NCBI RefSeq assembly: GCF_029024105.1
Contig: NZ_CP118963.1
Span: 930,001 to 994,000 of the forward strand
DNA: 64,000 nucleotides
Reading direction: 5' to 3'
Origin: Acinetobacter lwoffii
GTDB lineage: Bacteria; Pseudomonadota; Gammaproteobacteria; Pseudomonadales; Moraxellaceae
The notes under the pieces are model-generated. The model was not told where the DNA came from and made no database searches. It worked only from the letters and a program-made list of their open reading frames with translations. Every line of letters begins with the position of its first letter. The stretch's first letter is position 1. Both the position numbers and the translations under genes were made by a program. This document shows, in pieces, positions 17,611 through 26,296 of the stretch.

Positions 17611-18573
17611 TTCCAGCATCGGCAAAACTTCATAGGCGTCTTGTGTTCTCAACGCATTTACTTTGTCCAAGGCTTGTTCATGTTCAAGTTTATAGAGATT
17701 TCCTAAATCTTGATGCGCATTAAAGCGTTTATAACTCCAGTGATAATGTTCCGGATGGCGGCGAATTAAATTTTCAATACTGTTGATAATGACTTGCGTA
17801 CCTTGATTGGCATTGCCACTATAAATTTTTTCATCAACCGTTTCGATAAAGATATCGAATCCATCTGCAGTATTACGTAGAGCATATAAAAACAGGGCGC
17901 GGGCTTTGGTCTTTTGAATCAGCTTGGCACTTAAATTGCTGGTGGCCAAAGGCACTCCAAAATAAGGAATATATTCACCACCGACATTTGGGGTATGGTC
18001 TGGCAAGATCACGGTGGTGCCACCTTGTTTTAAGGCCTTAAAAATCTGACGGACGCCAGATTCATCGGTCGGCACCAGATGTGCCTGTTCGCGGCTACGC
18101 GCAGCCCGTACAAACTGATCCGCTGCCTGATTTTTCACCGGTTTATACATAATGGTCATTGAGGTGAACTGGGCAATATAGGCATTCATAATTTCCCAGG
18201 TACCAAAATGTGGCACGATTAACACTAGGCCTTTATTTTGTGCCAGTGCATCATGCAGTAGATCTTCGCCAATGACGCGATGCACCCGTTTGATATTTTT
18301 CTGATTACTTGAACCCCAAATGGTAAAAAACTCGAAATATGACATTAATTCATTGCGAACCGCCGCACGGTTAATACGTTCACGTTCGTCATTGGACAGT
18401 TCAGAAAGGCTGATCTCGAGATTGAGGCGAATAATTTCCGAAGTTTTGGTGACTTTGAAACTGTTCACAATAAAGGCCAGAAGACGGGCCATCCATCGAG
18501 AAACCGGAAGCGGTTGGCGGCTAATGTATTTGAGTAAACCGTAAGCTGAATTCCGTGAGTCCTGTTTGGTCAT
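17599..18573 (-). CDS. LpxL/HtrB-family lipid A acyltransferase
   Basis: A 324-residue lysophospholipid-acyltransferase-like enzyme of the lipid A late-acylation family (LpxL/LpxM). It has the catalytic HX4E motif in VPHFGTWEIMN, followed by family blocks MYKPVKN, VILPDHTPNVGGEYIPYFG and HPEHYHWSYKRF. The N-terminal hydrophobic segment (PVSRWMARLLAFIVN) would seat it on the inner membrane. It should add a secondary acyl chain to Kdo-lipid A; which chain cannot be told here. Start ATG at 18573. It is convergent with comEC (12-base overlap of ends) and divergent from the sppA-like gene. Confidence 0.9.
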   Translation of the reverse strand: MTKQDSRNSAYGLLKYISRQPLPVSRWMARLLAFIVNSFKVTKTSEIIRLNLEISLSELSNDERERINRAAVRNELMSYFEFFTIWGSSNQKNIKRVHRVIGEDLLHDALAQNKGLVLIVPHFGTWEIMNAYIAQFTSMTIMYKPVKNQAADQFVRAARSREQAHLVPTDESGVRQIFKALKQGGTTVILPDHTPNVGGEYIPYFGVPLATSNLSAKLIQKTKARALFLYALRNTADGFDIFIETVDEKIYSGNANQGTQVIINSIENLIRRHPEHYHWSYKRFNAHQDLGNLYKLEHEQALDKVNALRTQDAYEVLPMLESVT

Positions 18574-18698
18574 TGATTTAATATAAGTACAAAAAAAGAG
18601 AACAAAATTTATTATAGGCGAAAACGTTTTGTTTAGACAGAATTACCCGATTCAGTGTATATAATGGGCTCAATATAAATCAATTTATTGGATTATTT

Positions 18699-19721
18699 AT
18701 GTCCGATTGGCCACCAAAACCTGAAAATCAAATACAAAATACGCAACAACCAGTTCAACCGACTGGTCCGGAATGGAAACTGCTGGAAAAAGCAGTTTTA
18801 GCTTCTGTTGAAGAACAGCGCCGTGCACGCCGTTGGGGAATTTTCTTTAAATTTCTGACTTTTGCTTATCTGCTTGTTGTCATTTTGGCATTAGGCAAAA
18901 GCTGTAGTTCAGTTTCTTCAGATGCTAGCGCTGCTGCGGGTTCGCATATCGCAGTCGTGGATATTGTGGGTACGATTGCAGCCGACAAGCAAAGTGTGAA
19001 TAGTAACAATACGATTAAATCACTGAAAAAAGCCTTTGAAAATAAACAAAGTAAAGCGGTAGTAATGAATATTAACTCGCCGGGTGGTTCACCAGTGCAG
19101 TCTGATGAGATCTGGCAGGAAATCCAGTATCTGAAAAAGCAGCATCCTCAGAAAAAACTCTATGCTGTAATTGGTGATACCGGTGCTTCAGGGGCCTATT
19201 ATATTGCCTCTGCTGCGGATGAAATTATTGTCAATCCTTCCAGTTTAGTCGGTTCTATCGGTGTGATCATGCCGAATTATGGTGTGACTAATTTGCTGCA
19301 AAAGCTTGGGGTTGAAGACCGCACCATGACTTCAGGTGAAAATAAAGCCCTGCTGTCGATGACTCAACCAGTCGATCCTGCACAAAAAGCCCATGTACAA
19401 GGTGTTCTGGATAATGTGCATGGTCATTTTATTAATGCCGTAAAACAGGGGCGTGGCAATAAATTGAAATCCAATGATCCTGCGATTTTCTCTGGTTTAT
19501 TCTGGACGGGGGATCAGGCAGTGAAATTAGGGATTGCGGATCGTATCGGTAGCTTAAATACCTTGAAACGTGAATTGAAAACTGAAAAAGCGTTCAATTA
19601 CACCATTGAATATAGTCCATTTGAATCAGTCTTGGGCCGTATGGGATCATCCATTGGGGATGGAATTGCTTCTTCGGTTGCACAGAAGCTTCAGTCAGAA
19701 AACAGTACGACACTGCAATGA
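18699..19721 (+). CDS. sppA: Signal peptide peptidase SppA-type serine protease (S49)
   Basis: A 340-residue membrane-anchored protease that degrades cleaved signal peptides and membrane-protein fragments. It has a cytoplasmic N-terminus, one membrane helix (about residues 48-67), then the S49 fold: AVVMNINSPGGSP (oxyanion region), nucleophile Ser in GASGAYYIASAADEI, SLVGSIGVIM and the general-base Lys in TSGENKALLS. The length is that of the single-domain bacterial form, not the duplicated E. coli SppA. The last four bases overlap the start of the next gene (ATGA), so the two form an operon. Confidence 0.92.
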   Translation: MSDWPPKPENQIQNTQQPVQPTGPEWKLLEKAVLASVEEQRRARRWGIFFKFLTFAYLLVVILALGKSCSSVSSDASAAAGSHIAVVDIVGTIAADKQSVNSNNTIKSLKKAFENKQSKAVVMNINSPGGSPVQSDEIWQEIQYLKKQHPQKKLYAVIGDTGASGAYYIASAADEIIVNPSSLVGSIGVIMPNYGVTNLLQKLGVEDRTMTSGENKALLSMTQPVDPAQKAHVQGVLDNVHGHFINAVKQGRGNKLKSNDPAIFSGLFWTGDQAVKLGIADRIGSLNTLKRELKTEKAFNYTIEYSPFESVLGRMGSSIGDGIASSVAQKLQSENSTTLQ

Positions 19722-20521
19722 AACCACTGATTCATTTCGCGCACGCCAATGGCGTGCCATCCAAAGTCTATCAAAAGCTGTTTGATGGATTGCAAGATGA
19801 TTACGATATTATCTATGTGCCGCTTTTAGGGCCGGATAAGCGTTATCCGGTTGATAACCATTGGAAAAGCCTGACCCAGCAAGTGATTGACAGTATTGTG
19901 CGTCAGTCACATGGGCGACCCGTGATTGGTCTGGGCCATTCTTTGGGATCCGTGTTAACTCTGCAGGCGGCTTTACAGCGCCCGGAACTGTTTTCACAAA
20001 TGATCATGCTGGACCCGCCAATGATTATGGGCAAAGAAGCCTTTGCCTTGCATATCGCCAAGACTTTTCGTTTAAAAGCATTGGATAAAATGTCTCCGGC
20101 AGGTTTGTCGAAACGCCGTCGAGATCATTGGGTTTCACGGGAACAAGCCGCTGAATTGCTGCGCCCTAAAGGTTTTTATCAGGATTTTGATGCAGATTGT
20201 TTCCAGGCTTATATTGATTATGCCTTGCAGGAGGATCCCATCCGGGGTGGAGTAGAACTCACTATCCCTAAAAGGGATGAGGTCGCAGTCTTTAGAACCA
20301 ATCCGTCACTGTGGTGGTTGCCTCAGGCAAAACCAAAAATTCCTGTGCATCTGGTCGTTGCCGAGAAAGGCCCATTTCTGGCCCGTAAGTTCCCGCAACA
20401 AGTGCAAAAGAAGTTTGGTATTCCTTTTACCGTAGTGGATGGCGGGCATATGTTCCCATTGGAACAACCCGATCAAGTAGCTGGCTTGGTAAGGCAATTG
20501 ATTCACCAGCAGTCTACCTAA
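19718..20521 (+). CDS. Alpha/beta hydrolase
   Basis: A 267-residue soluble alpha/beta-hydrolase. The nucleophile elbow GHSLG is at about residue 74, the oxyanion region is near HFAHANGVPS, and the catalytic His is in DGGHMFPLEQP near the C-terminus; an acid such as the Asp of VVDGG or Glu of VVAEKG would complete the triad. There is no signal peptide. It is translationally coupled to the sppA-like gene. Esterase, lipase or thioesterase activity is possible; the substrate is unknown. A strong terminator follows. Confidence 0.9.
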   Translation: MKPLIHFAHANGVPSKVYQKLFDGLQDDYDIIYVPLLGPDKRYPVDNHWKSLTQQVIDSIVRQSHGRPVIGLGHSLGSVLTLQAALQRPELFSQMIMLDPPMIMGKEAFALHIAKTFRLKALDKMSPAGLSKRRRDHWVSREQAAELLRPKGFYQDFDADCFQAYIDYALQEDPIRGGVELTIPKRDEVAVFRTNPSLWWLPQAKPKIPVHLVVAEKGPFLARKFPQQVQKKFGIPFTVVDGGHMFPLEQPDQVAGLVRQLIHQQST

Positions 20522-20542
20522 GTTGTTGAATATTTTGAAAAT

Positions 20543-20571
20543 AAAAAACGCATCCGAGGATGCGTTTTTTT
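20543..20571 (+). terminator. Rho-independent terminator, shared by hydrolase and purN
   Basis: Stem AACGCATCC/GGATGCGTT with a GA loop and T/A runs on both sides. It sits between convergent gene ends and could serve both strands. Confidence 0.92.
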
Positions 20572-20585
20572 ATATCTAAATTTTT

Positions 20586-21215
20586 TTAGAACTTGCAGAA
20601 TTGAACAGGCGCTTGCATTTTCTCATTTCGATACAGCACACCGTCTTCAGTATGTTGAATCGTACCGCTACAAATCCATTCTACGACTTGTGGATAGATT
20701 ACATGCTCGAGGCTATGCACACGTGTTGCCAAACTTTCTACCGTATCGTGGTGAGAAACCTTGAGAACACCTTGAGCAAGCGCTTGCCCTGCATCCAGCT
20801 CAGCCGTAACATAATGCACCGTACAGCCGTGCAGAACATCACCGGTATTGAGTACACGCTGATGCGTATGCATACCTTTATAATAAGGCAATAGGGAAGG
20901 ATGAATGTTCAACATTTTGCCTTCCCAGGCTTTCACAAATTTTTCACTTAAAATTCGCATAAAGCCGGCAAGCACCACCAGATCTACATCCCAATCGAGT
21001 AACTGTTGATGCATCACATCATCAAAAGCTTCACGATTCGGATATTGCTTGTGTTCAATAATTGCAGTCTGAATCCCTGCGTGCTGTGCACGTGTTAAAG
21101 CAAAGGCTTCAGGTTTGTTGGAAATCACGCCTACAATTTGGCCTGAAAGATTGGCATCAATCAAGGCTTGCAGATTTGATCCACTACCTGAAACAAGTAC
21201 AGCAATTTTAATCAT
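20586..21215 (-). CDS. purN: Phosphoribosylglycinamide formyltransferase
   Basis: GAR transformylase, 209 residues. It transfers a formyl group from 10-formyl-THF to GAR in step 3 of purine synthesis. It begins with the nucleotide-binding VLVSGSGSNLQALID, carries the catalytic Asn-His in NIHPSLLPYYKGMHTHQR and the catalytic Asp in VTAELDAGQ. It starts six bases after purM, so purM-purN form the usual two-gene operon. Confidence 0.97.
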   Translation of the reverse strand: MIKIAVLVSGSGSNLQALIDANLSGQIVGVISNKPEAFALTRAQHAGIQTAIIEHKQYPNREAFDDVMHQQLLDWDVDLVVLAGFMRILSEKFVKAWEGKMLNIHPSLLPYYKGMHTHQRVLNTGDVLHGCTVHYVTAELDAGQALAQGVLKVSHHDTVESLATRVHSLEHVIYPQVVEWICSGTIQHTEDGVLYRNEKMQAPVQFCKF

Positions 21216-21221
21216 GCGAAA

Positions 21222-22292
21222 TTACGCGAAGATCACACGAATTTTTTCGTCTGCACCTGCAACCGATTCAGCATTGTCTTGAATCTGACCCATTGCCCAT
21301 GCTTTTTCGCCAAGCTGGTTGAGTAATTCAACAGTTTTGTCTGCATCAGCTGCATCAACGACCAGCACCATACCAACGCCACAGTTGAAAGTACGATACA
21401 TTTCAAATTGTTCTACGCCGCCTTCACGTTGTAGAAGCTTGAATAGCTCAGGCCACTCCCAAGAAGATTCATTCACAAGCGCTTGAGCACCGTTTGGAAG
21501 TACGCGCGGCAAGTTACCTGGTAAACCACCACCCGTGATGTGTGCCATCGCATGCACATCAACGTGTTTTAACAGTTCAAGAATTGGTTTGACATAAATA
21601 CGTGTTGGTTCCATTGCAGCATCTGCAAGTGGGCGACCATCCACGATTTGATTCAGGTCAACGTTTTTCACGTCCAGGATTTTACGAAGCAGTGAGTAGC
21701 CGTTTGAGTGCGCACCTGAAGAAGCTACACCAATTAAAACGTCACCCGCTTTGACTTTAGAGCCATCAATAATTTTGCTTTGCTCAACAACACCGACACA
21801 GAAACCTGCAAGATCGTAATCTTCGCCTTCATACATGCCTGGCATTTCAGCAGTTTCACCGCCAACTAATGCACAGCCAGCAAGTTCACAACCAGCGCCA
21901 ATACCAGTGACTACATTTGCAGCAACATCAACATTTAAGTGACCAGTTGCATAATAATCAAGGAAGAACAGTGGCTCAGCACCACAGACAAGAAGGTCAT
22001 TCACGCACATTGCAACCAGGTCTTGACCAATTGTGTCATGACGGTTCAAATTCAGTGCCAGACGTAATTTTGTACCAACACCATCTGTGCCAGATACGAG
22101 AACAGGTTCTTCATAACCTTTAGGAATTTTACAAAGTGCACCAAAGCCACCTAGACCGCCCATAACTTCGGGACGTGAGGTACGCTTAGCGACAGATTTG
22201 ATACGATCGACTAACGCGTCGCCCGCCTCAATGTCGACACCTGCATCTTTGTAGCTTAAACCAGTGTTTGGGGTAGAAGTTGAGTTGCTCAT
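21222..22292 (-). CDS. purM: Phosphoribosylformylglycinamidine cyclo-ligase
   Basis: AIR synthetase, 356 residues, which closes the imidazole ring (FGAM to AIR) with ATP. Diagnostic blocks are YKDAGVDIEAGDALV, GTDGVGTKLRLAL, FFLDYYATGHLNV, GGETAEMPGMY and HITGGGLPGNLPRVLP. A good ribosome binding site (GGAGAC) lies upstream of the ATG. It is divergent from the PerM-type gene, a neighbourhood common in gammaproteobacteria. Confidence 0.98.
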   Translation of the reverse strand: MSNSTSTPNTGLSYKDAGVDIEAGDALVDRIKSVAKRTSRPEVMGGLGGFGALCKIPKGYEEPVLVSGTDGVGTKLRLALNLNRHDTIGQDLVAMCVNDLLVCGAEPLFFLDYYATGHLNVDVAANVVTGIGAGCELAGCALVGGETAEMPGMYEGEDYDLAGFCVGVVEQSKIIDGSKVKAGDVLIGVASSGAHSNGYSLLRKILDVKNVDLNQIVDGRPLADAAMEPTRIYVKPILELLKHVDVHAMAHITGGGLPGNLPRVLPNGAQALVNESSWEWPELFKLLQREGGVEQFEMYRTFNCGVGMVLVVDAADADKTVELLNQLGEKAWAMGQIQDNAESVAGADEKIRVIFA

Positions 22293-22427
22293 AATGAAGT
22301 CTCCGCATTCGCGGGTGCGATTATAACCTGAATATGTAAAACTCTTATGGTATTTGTGGCCTAAAATGCTATCTTTATTAAAATATTTTAATTTTTAGAA
22401 TGATTAATAGAGAAAAGGCAAGATTCT

Positions 22428-23648
22428 ATGGTCGATCGTACTTTACGGCGCATTCTTATACTTGCTGGTATAGCATTGATACTTTGGGTTTTATATCTGC
22501 TTAAACCAGTTGTAGTTCCTTTTGTTGCAGCTTTTCTAATTGCTTATTTATTTAGCCCCTTGGTTAATGTTTTGCACCGCATTGGGCTGGCTCGATGGCT
22601 CTCGATCAGTATCGTATTTATCGGGATTGGGATCGTGGTTACATTGGTGATGTGGTATCTGGTGCCACTAGTCTGGCAGCAGCTGATGTATGCGCGTGAT
22701 AGCATTCCGGCCGGGATTCACTGGATCAATTACACGTTCCTACCTTGGCTTTCCGATAGCTTTAATCTGGTTCCGATGGAGATCGATACTGACCAGATTT
22801 CCTCAGTAGTAATGGACTATGTCCAGACCAATTATAGTGCTGACAGTATTCAGGCAATGCTGCTGAAACTGGCACAATCTGGTCTGAACTTTATCCAGAT
22901 TGGTGGCACGATTGTCCTGATTCCGATTATTGCCTTTTATTTCTTGCTGGATTGGGATCGTATGTTAGACAGCTTACGCCGTCTAATTCCCCGTCCTTAT
23001 GAAAAAACAACCTTAACTATTGTGAGTGAATGTCATAGTGTGTTAGGTGCCTTTGTCAAAGGTCAGTTCCTAGTCATGGTTCTGCTGGGCGTAGTCTATG
23101 CAGTGGGACTGCAACTGATTGGCCTAGAGATTGGCTTGATCATCGGGATGATTGCCGGATTGTGCAGTATCATTCCGTATCTTGGTTTTGCGGTTGGAAT
23201 TATTGCCGCAGTCATTGCAACCTTTTTCCAATTTGGAATCGACTGGTGGCAACTGGTATTGGTCGGGATTGTCTTTATGGTCGGGCAGGCCGTCGAAGGC
23301 TATATTCTGCAACCGTTCTTGCTAGGTGATAAAATCGGTCTTTCTCCTGTAGCTGTAGTGTTTGCAGTTCTGGCAGGTGCACAACTGGCCGGTTTCTTGG
23401 GCATGCTGATTGCCTTACCGGTGGCAGCCGTGATTGTGGTACTGCTGCGGCATATCCGTGAGTATTATGAACATACGCCATTTTATGGTGATCGGGCTGT
23501 TATCATACAAGATGCATCTACCGGTTCAATCAATATTGAAACAGCAGACTTAGATGTTGATATTGAAATGAAAAAGCCACAGAAAAAACCGCTGCAAGCA
23601 GAGGAGAACTCAAGTAAAATTCACGATCCACATCGTAAAGACTCATAA
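22428..23648 (+). CDS. AI-2E family (PerM-type) transporter
   Basis: A 406-residue polytopic membrane protein of the AI-2 exporter/PerM family. Several N-terminal helices (ILILAGIALILWVLYLL, VVPFVAAFLIAYLFSPL) are followed by a middle amphipathic region and the conserved C-terminal block (GQAVEGYILQPFLLGDKIGLSPVAVVFAVL). A charged cytoplasmic tail of about 50 residues ends the protein. Members transport small solutes or autoinducer-2, but the substrate here cannot be assigned. It lies 14 bases upstream of hda, so the two are probably one operon. Confidence 0.92.
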   Translation: MVDRTLRRILILAGIALILWVLYLLKPVVVPFVAAFLIAYLFSPLVNVLHRIGLARWLSISIVFIGIGIVVTLVMWYLVPLVWQQLMYARDSIPAGIHWINYTFLPWLSDSFNLVPMEIDTDQISSVVMDYVQTNYSADSIQAMLLKLAQSGLNFIQIGGTIVLIPIIAFYFLLDWDRMLDSLRRLIPRPYEKTTLTIVSECHSVLGAFVKGQFLVMVLLGVVYAVGLQLIGLEIGLIIGMIAGLCSIIPYLGFAVGIIAAVIATFFQFGIDWWQLVLVGIVFMVGQAVEGYILQPFLLGDKIGLSPVAVVFAVLAGAQLAGFLGMLIALPVAAVIVVLLRHIREYYEHTPFYGDRAVIIQDASTGSINIETADLDVDIEMKKPQKKPLQAEENSSKIHDPHRKDS

Positions 23649-23662
23649 GGCCAAAAAATCGT

Positions 23663-24367
23663 ATGCGTCAATTGCAGTTAGATATAGAACCTCAGCTCGA
23701 TGCCCGAATCAGTGATTTTTCAGGGCCGGGTTGGGGGCATGTCATTGATGCTGTCCGTCAATTACATGCAGGCCTCATCAACCAATTTTATGTCTATGGG
23801 GGAGCCGGTACAGGTAAAAGTCATTTGTTGTCTGCCATCTGTGACTCTTATCTGGAAGTAGGTAAATCTGCAATTCAGGTATCTTTGCTTGAGCTTTTAG
23901 ATGCACCGACTGAGGCGATTACTTCTCTAGATCGTTTTGATCTGGTAGCACTTGATGATATCGAAGCGATTAGTGGCGTACCCCATTGGCAACGCGCAGT
24001 ATTTCACTTGATTAATTATAATAATGAAGGTGGTGGGCAGTTGGTGTTTTCGTCACGTTTTGCACCTATCGAACTCAAACTCGAATTGCCAGATTTACAA
24101 TCCCGTCTCACGCAGGCGGTCAGTACCCGTGTTCCGAGTGGCAGTTTGTATGCTGATCGCTATGCGCTGGTTTCCTCGGTACTCGATCGTCGTGGGATCC
24201 ATTTAGACCCTCAAATCTTTGACTATTTACTAAGCCATGGGCCACATCAAACTTCAGTGCTGCTTCAAAGATTAGAGCAGATTATTCAATTGCTTAAAGG
24301 GGAAAAATTGAAAGTCAGCAATGCTAATCTGCGGCAGATATATGCCTTGATTGACGAATATCGGTAA
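23663..24367 (+). CDS. hda: DnaA regulatory inactivator Hda-type AAA+ protein
   Basis: A 234-residue DnaA-like AAA+ protein that, with the sliding clamp, promotes hydrolysis of DnaA-bound ATP and so limits re-initiation. The N-terminal MRQLQLDIEPQLDARISDF fits a clamp-binding motif (QLQLDI). A canonical Walker A (GGAGTGKSH), Walker B (LVALDDIEAI) and sensor region (SRFAPIELKLELPDLQSRLTQ) follow. The C-terminal DNA-binding helix-turn-helix of DnaA is absent, as expected. Downstream of the PerM-type gene in the usual order. Confidence 0.93.
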   Translation: MRQLQLDIEPQLDARISDFSGPGWGHVIDAVRQLHAGLINQFYVYGGAGTGKSHLLSAICDSYLEVGKSAIQVSLLELLDAPTEAITSLDRFDLVALDDIEAISGVPHWQRAVFHLINYNNEGGGQLVFSSRFAPIELKLELPDLQSRLTQAVSTRVPSGSLYADRYALVSSVLDRRGIHLDPQIFDYLLSHGPHQTSVLLQRLEQIIQLLKGEKLKVSNANLRQIYALIDEYR

Positions 24368-24487
24368 AATATAAAAATTCTTGAGTAATTACTCAGTCTA
24401 TGACACAGTAAGGCAAAATAATTCGCTGTTGCAAGGATTCTGCAACTTTAGAAGAAAAAGAAAGAAATAAAAATTAAGGAGAAGGTT

Positions 24488-26287
24488 ATGCTCAAGAAGA
24501 GCATAGGCATAGCTTTGCTATGTATAGCGGGGCAGTCGTATAGTGCAGATATTATTGTAACCACTACAGAAGATATTGAAAAAGATGACAAGGAATGTTC
24601 ACTTCGAGAAGCTGTTGAGTATGTTAACCGTGGCTTAGCTAAATCAGGTTTTATGGGGTGTGGTGGGGAGAACTCATCCAGTACCATTATTTTAAAAGAA
24701 AAAAATACTTATGTGTTGAACCAGCATATCGCGATTAAAAAATCTCTTACCATCCGTGCGGTCGCAGAAAGTGATGGCGAATTCAGTACGGATGAAAAAG
24801 CATTAGGCTTGCATAATGCTCATATTCAAATGAAAGGTACTGATAACCTTTTCCGGATTAACAGTACAGATACATTGGTTCAGTTAAATTTGAAAGAACT
24901 GGATCTTGAAGGCTGTGGTAAAACCAGTTGTGCTGAACAAGGTGGCCTAATTTATAATAAAGGTCAGCTAATTCTAGAATATAACCGTCTATTTAATGCT
25001 GCTGCCAACTTGGGTGGGGCAATTTATAATGCTGGCAAGTTTGGTCAGAACTTAACAAGCCGTGCACAAATTAAAAATAGTCTGATCGAAAATAATAAAG
25101 CCCAACGAGGCGGGATCCTGTATAGCGAGCTACCTGCTTTCCTCATTTATCAAAGTGTACTTAAAAATAATCAGACACTGGATAATTCCGCGACCAATAT
25201 TTATAGCGCGGGACAGTTTGCTGACTCCAGTAAAGATCAAGGTATTAGTGGGGAGATATTAAGTAGTACGATACTAAAAAATAAGGGTGTACTCATTAAT
25301 GTCCTGGATGGGATGGGATTGAATAATCTCACCATAGTTGATAATGAAAATACTGCTTTACGCATCCATGCGCCGTATGGAAGAGCCTATGTAGCGAATA
25401 GTATTATTTTAAGAAATGGTACACAGGATTGCCAAATTATCACTGGTGACAAGTCTGTGTCGCAAAATAATCTACTGACAGCCTCGTGTGGTGTAGGGGA
25501 TTCCGTCGCACCGAACCAATTCTGGAGTGGTACACGACTTTTTGCTGAATCCTCAGATAAAAGTGAAGGTGCTTGTCAGACCCTAGAAGAAAATAATAAT
25601 GCCATACTTTGTCCATACAGCGTTCCTAAAGGACAATTTCTCGGTTATATGCGTCCACGAATTTTGTTGAACTATATCCTTGTGAATGAATCGCCGATTG
25701 TGAATAGAGGCACAGGATTGAATCTGGCAAATCCAACAGTAGCATGTGAGGCGGCAGATCAGCGCGGGATCAACCGTTTGATGGATAATCTGTTTTGTGA
25801 TCGTGGTGCTGTTGAAATCACGATACCAATCTCAGGCAGTCTGGTGGGACAAGATCTGTTAAAGGGTGAAATTGCCAAGTTTTCAATTGAATCTTATCTG
25901 GGAGATAGTGATTTAATTCCAAAAGAACAGTGTAATGCCATTGTTGGTCAGAATCCGACGGGGGAGCCTTGGCAAGATGGCTGTTTGAAAGTGGTACAAA
26001 CCAAAACAGCTTCCAAGGGTAAAACAATCATCGATATTCATGGCAATGTCGTTTATACCCCGGATTCTACCTGGCATGGAGCAGATATTTTCGAACTACA
26101 AGTGGTGACCTCATCGACACGGTTTAATAAAAGTAAACCTTATTTGACTATTACTACTCAAATTGTTCAGGAGCCAAAAAATGAAATGGAAGACAAAGCA
26201 GTCAAAACTTCAGGCGGCTCATGGGGTGGTGGTGGGCTACTGATTTTACTCGGATTAATAGGTTTACGCCGTGGATTAAAAGATTAA
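24488..26287 (+). CDS. CSLREA-domain, GlyGly-CTERM surface protein (rhombotarget A type), copy 1
   Basis: A 599-residue exported protein. A signal peptide (MLKKSIGIALLCIAGQSYSA) is followed by the CSLREA motif in KECSLREAVEYVN. A long stretch of short Asn-rich strand repeats (e.g. IKNSLIENNKAQRGG, SIILRNGTQDC) suggests a right-handed beta-helix, and a second conserved block contains CEAADQRGINRL. The C-terminus is a GlyGly-CTERM sorting signal: GGSWGGGG, a hydrophobic helix, then RRGLKD. In this family, rhombosortase, a rhomboid-like protease, cleaves that tail. The name rhombotarget A is from memory of Acinetobacter annotation. It is followed after nine bases by a longer paralogue. The ligand or role is unknown. 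Confidence 0.88.
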   Translation: MLKKSIGIALLCIAGQSYSADIIVTTTEDIEKDDKECSLREAVEYVNRGLAKSGFMGCGGENSSSTIILKEKNTYVLNQHIAIKKSLTIRAVAESDGEFSTDEKALGLHNAHIQMKGTDNLFRINSTDTLVQLNLKELDLEGCGKTSCAEQGGLIYNKGQLILEYNRLFNAAANLGGAIYNAGKFGQNLTSRAQIKNSLIENNKAQRGGILYSELPAFLIYQSVLKNNQTLDNSATNIYSAGQFADSSKDQGISGEILSSTILKNKGVLINVLDGMGLNNLTIVDNENTALRIHAPYGRAYVANSIILRNGTQDCQIITGDKSVSQNNLLTASCGVGDSVAPNQFWSGTRLFAESSDKSEGACQTLEENNNAILCPYSVPKGQFLGYMRPRILLNYILVNESPIVNRGTGLNLANPTVACEAADQRGINRLMDNLFCDRGAVEITIPISGSLVGQDLLKGEIAKFSIESYLGDSDLIPKEQCNAIVGQNPTGEPWQDGCLKVVQTKTASKGKTIIDIHGNVVYTPDSTWHGADIFELQVVTSSTRFNKSKPYLTITTQIVQEPKNEMEDKAVKTSGGSWGGGGLLILLGLIGLRRGLKD

Positions 26288-26296
26288 GGAAAAATC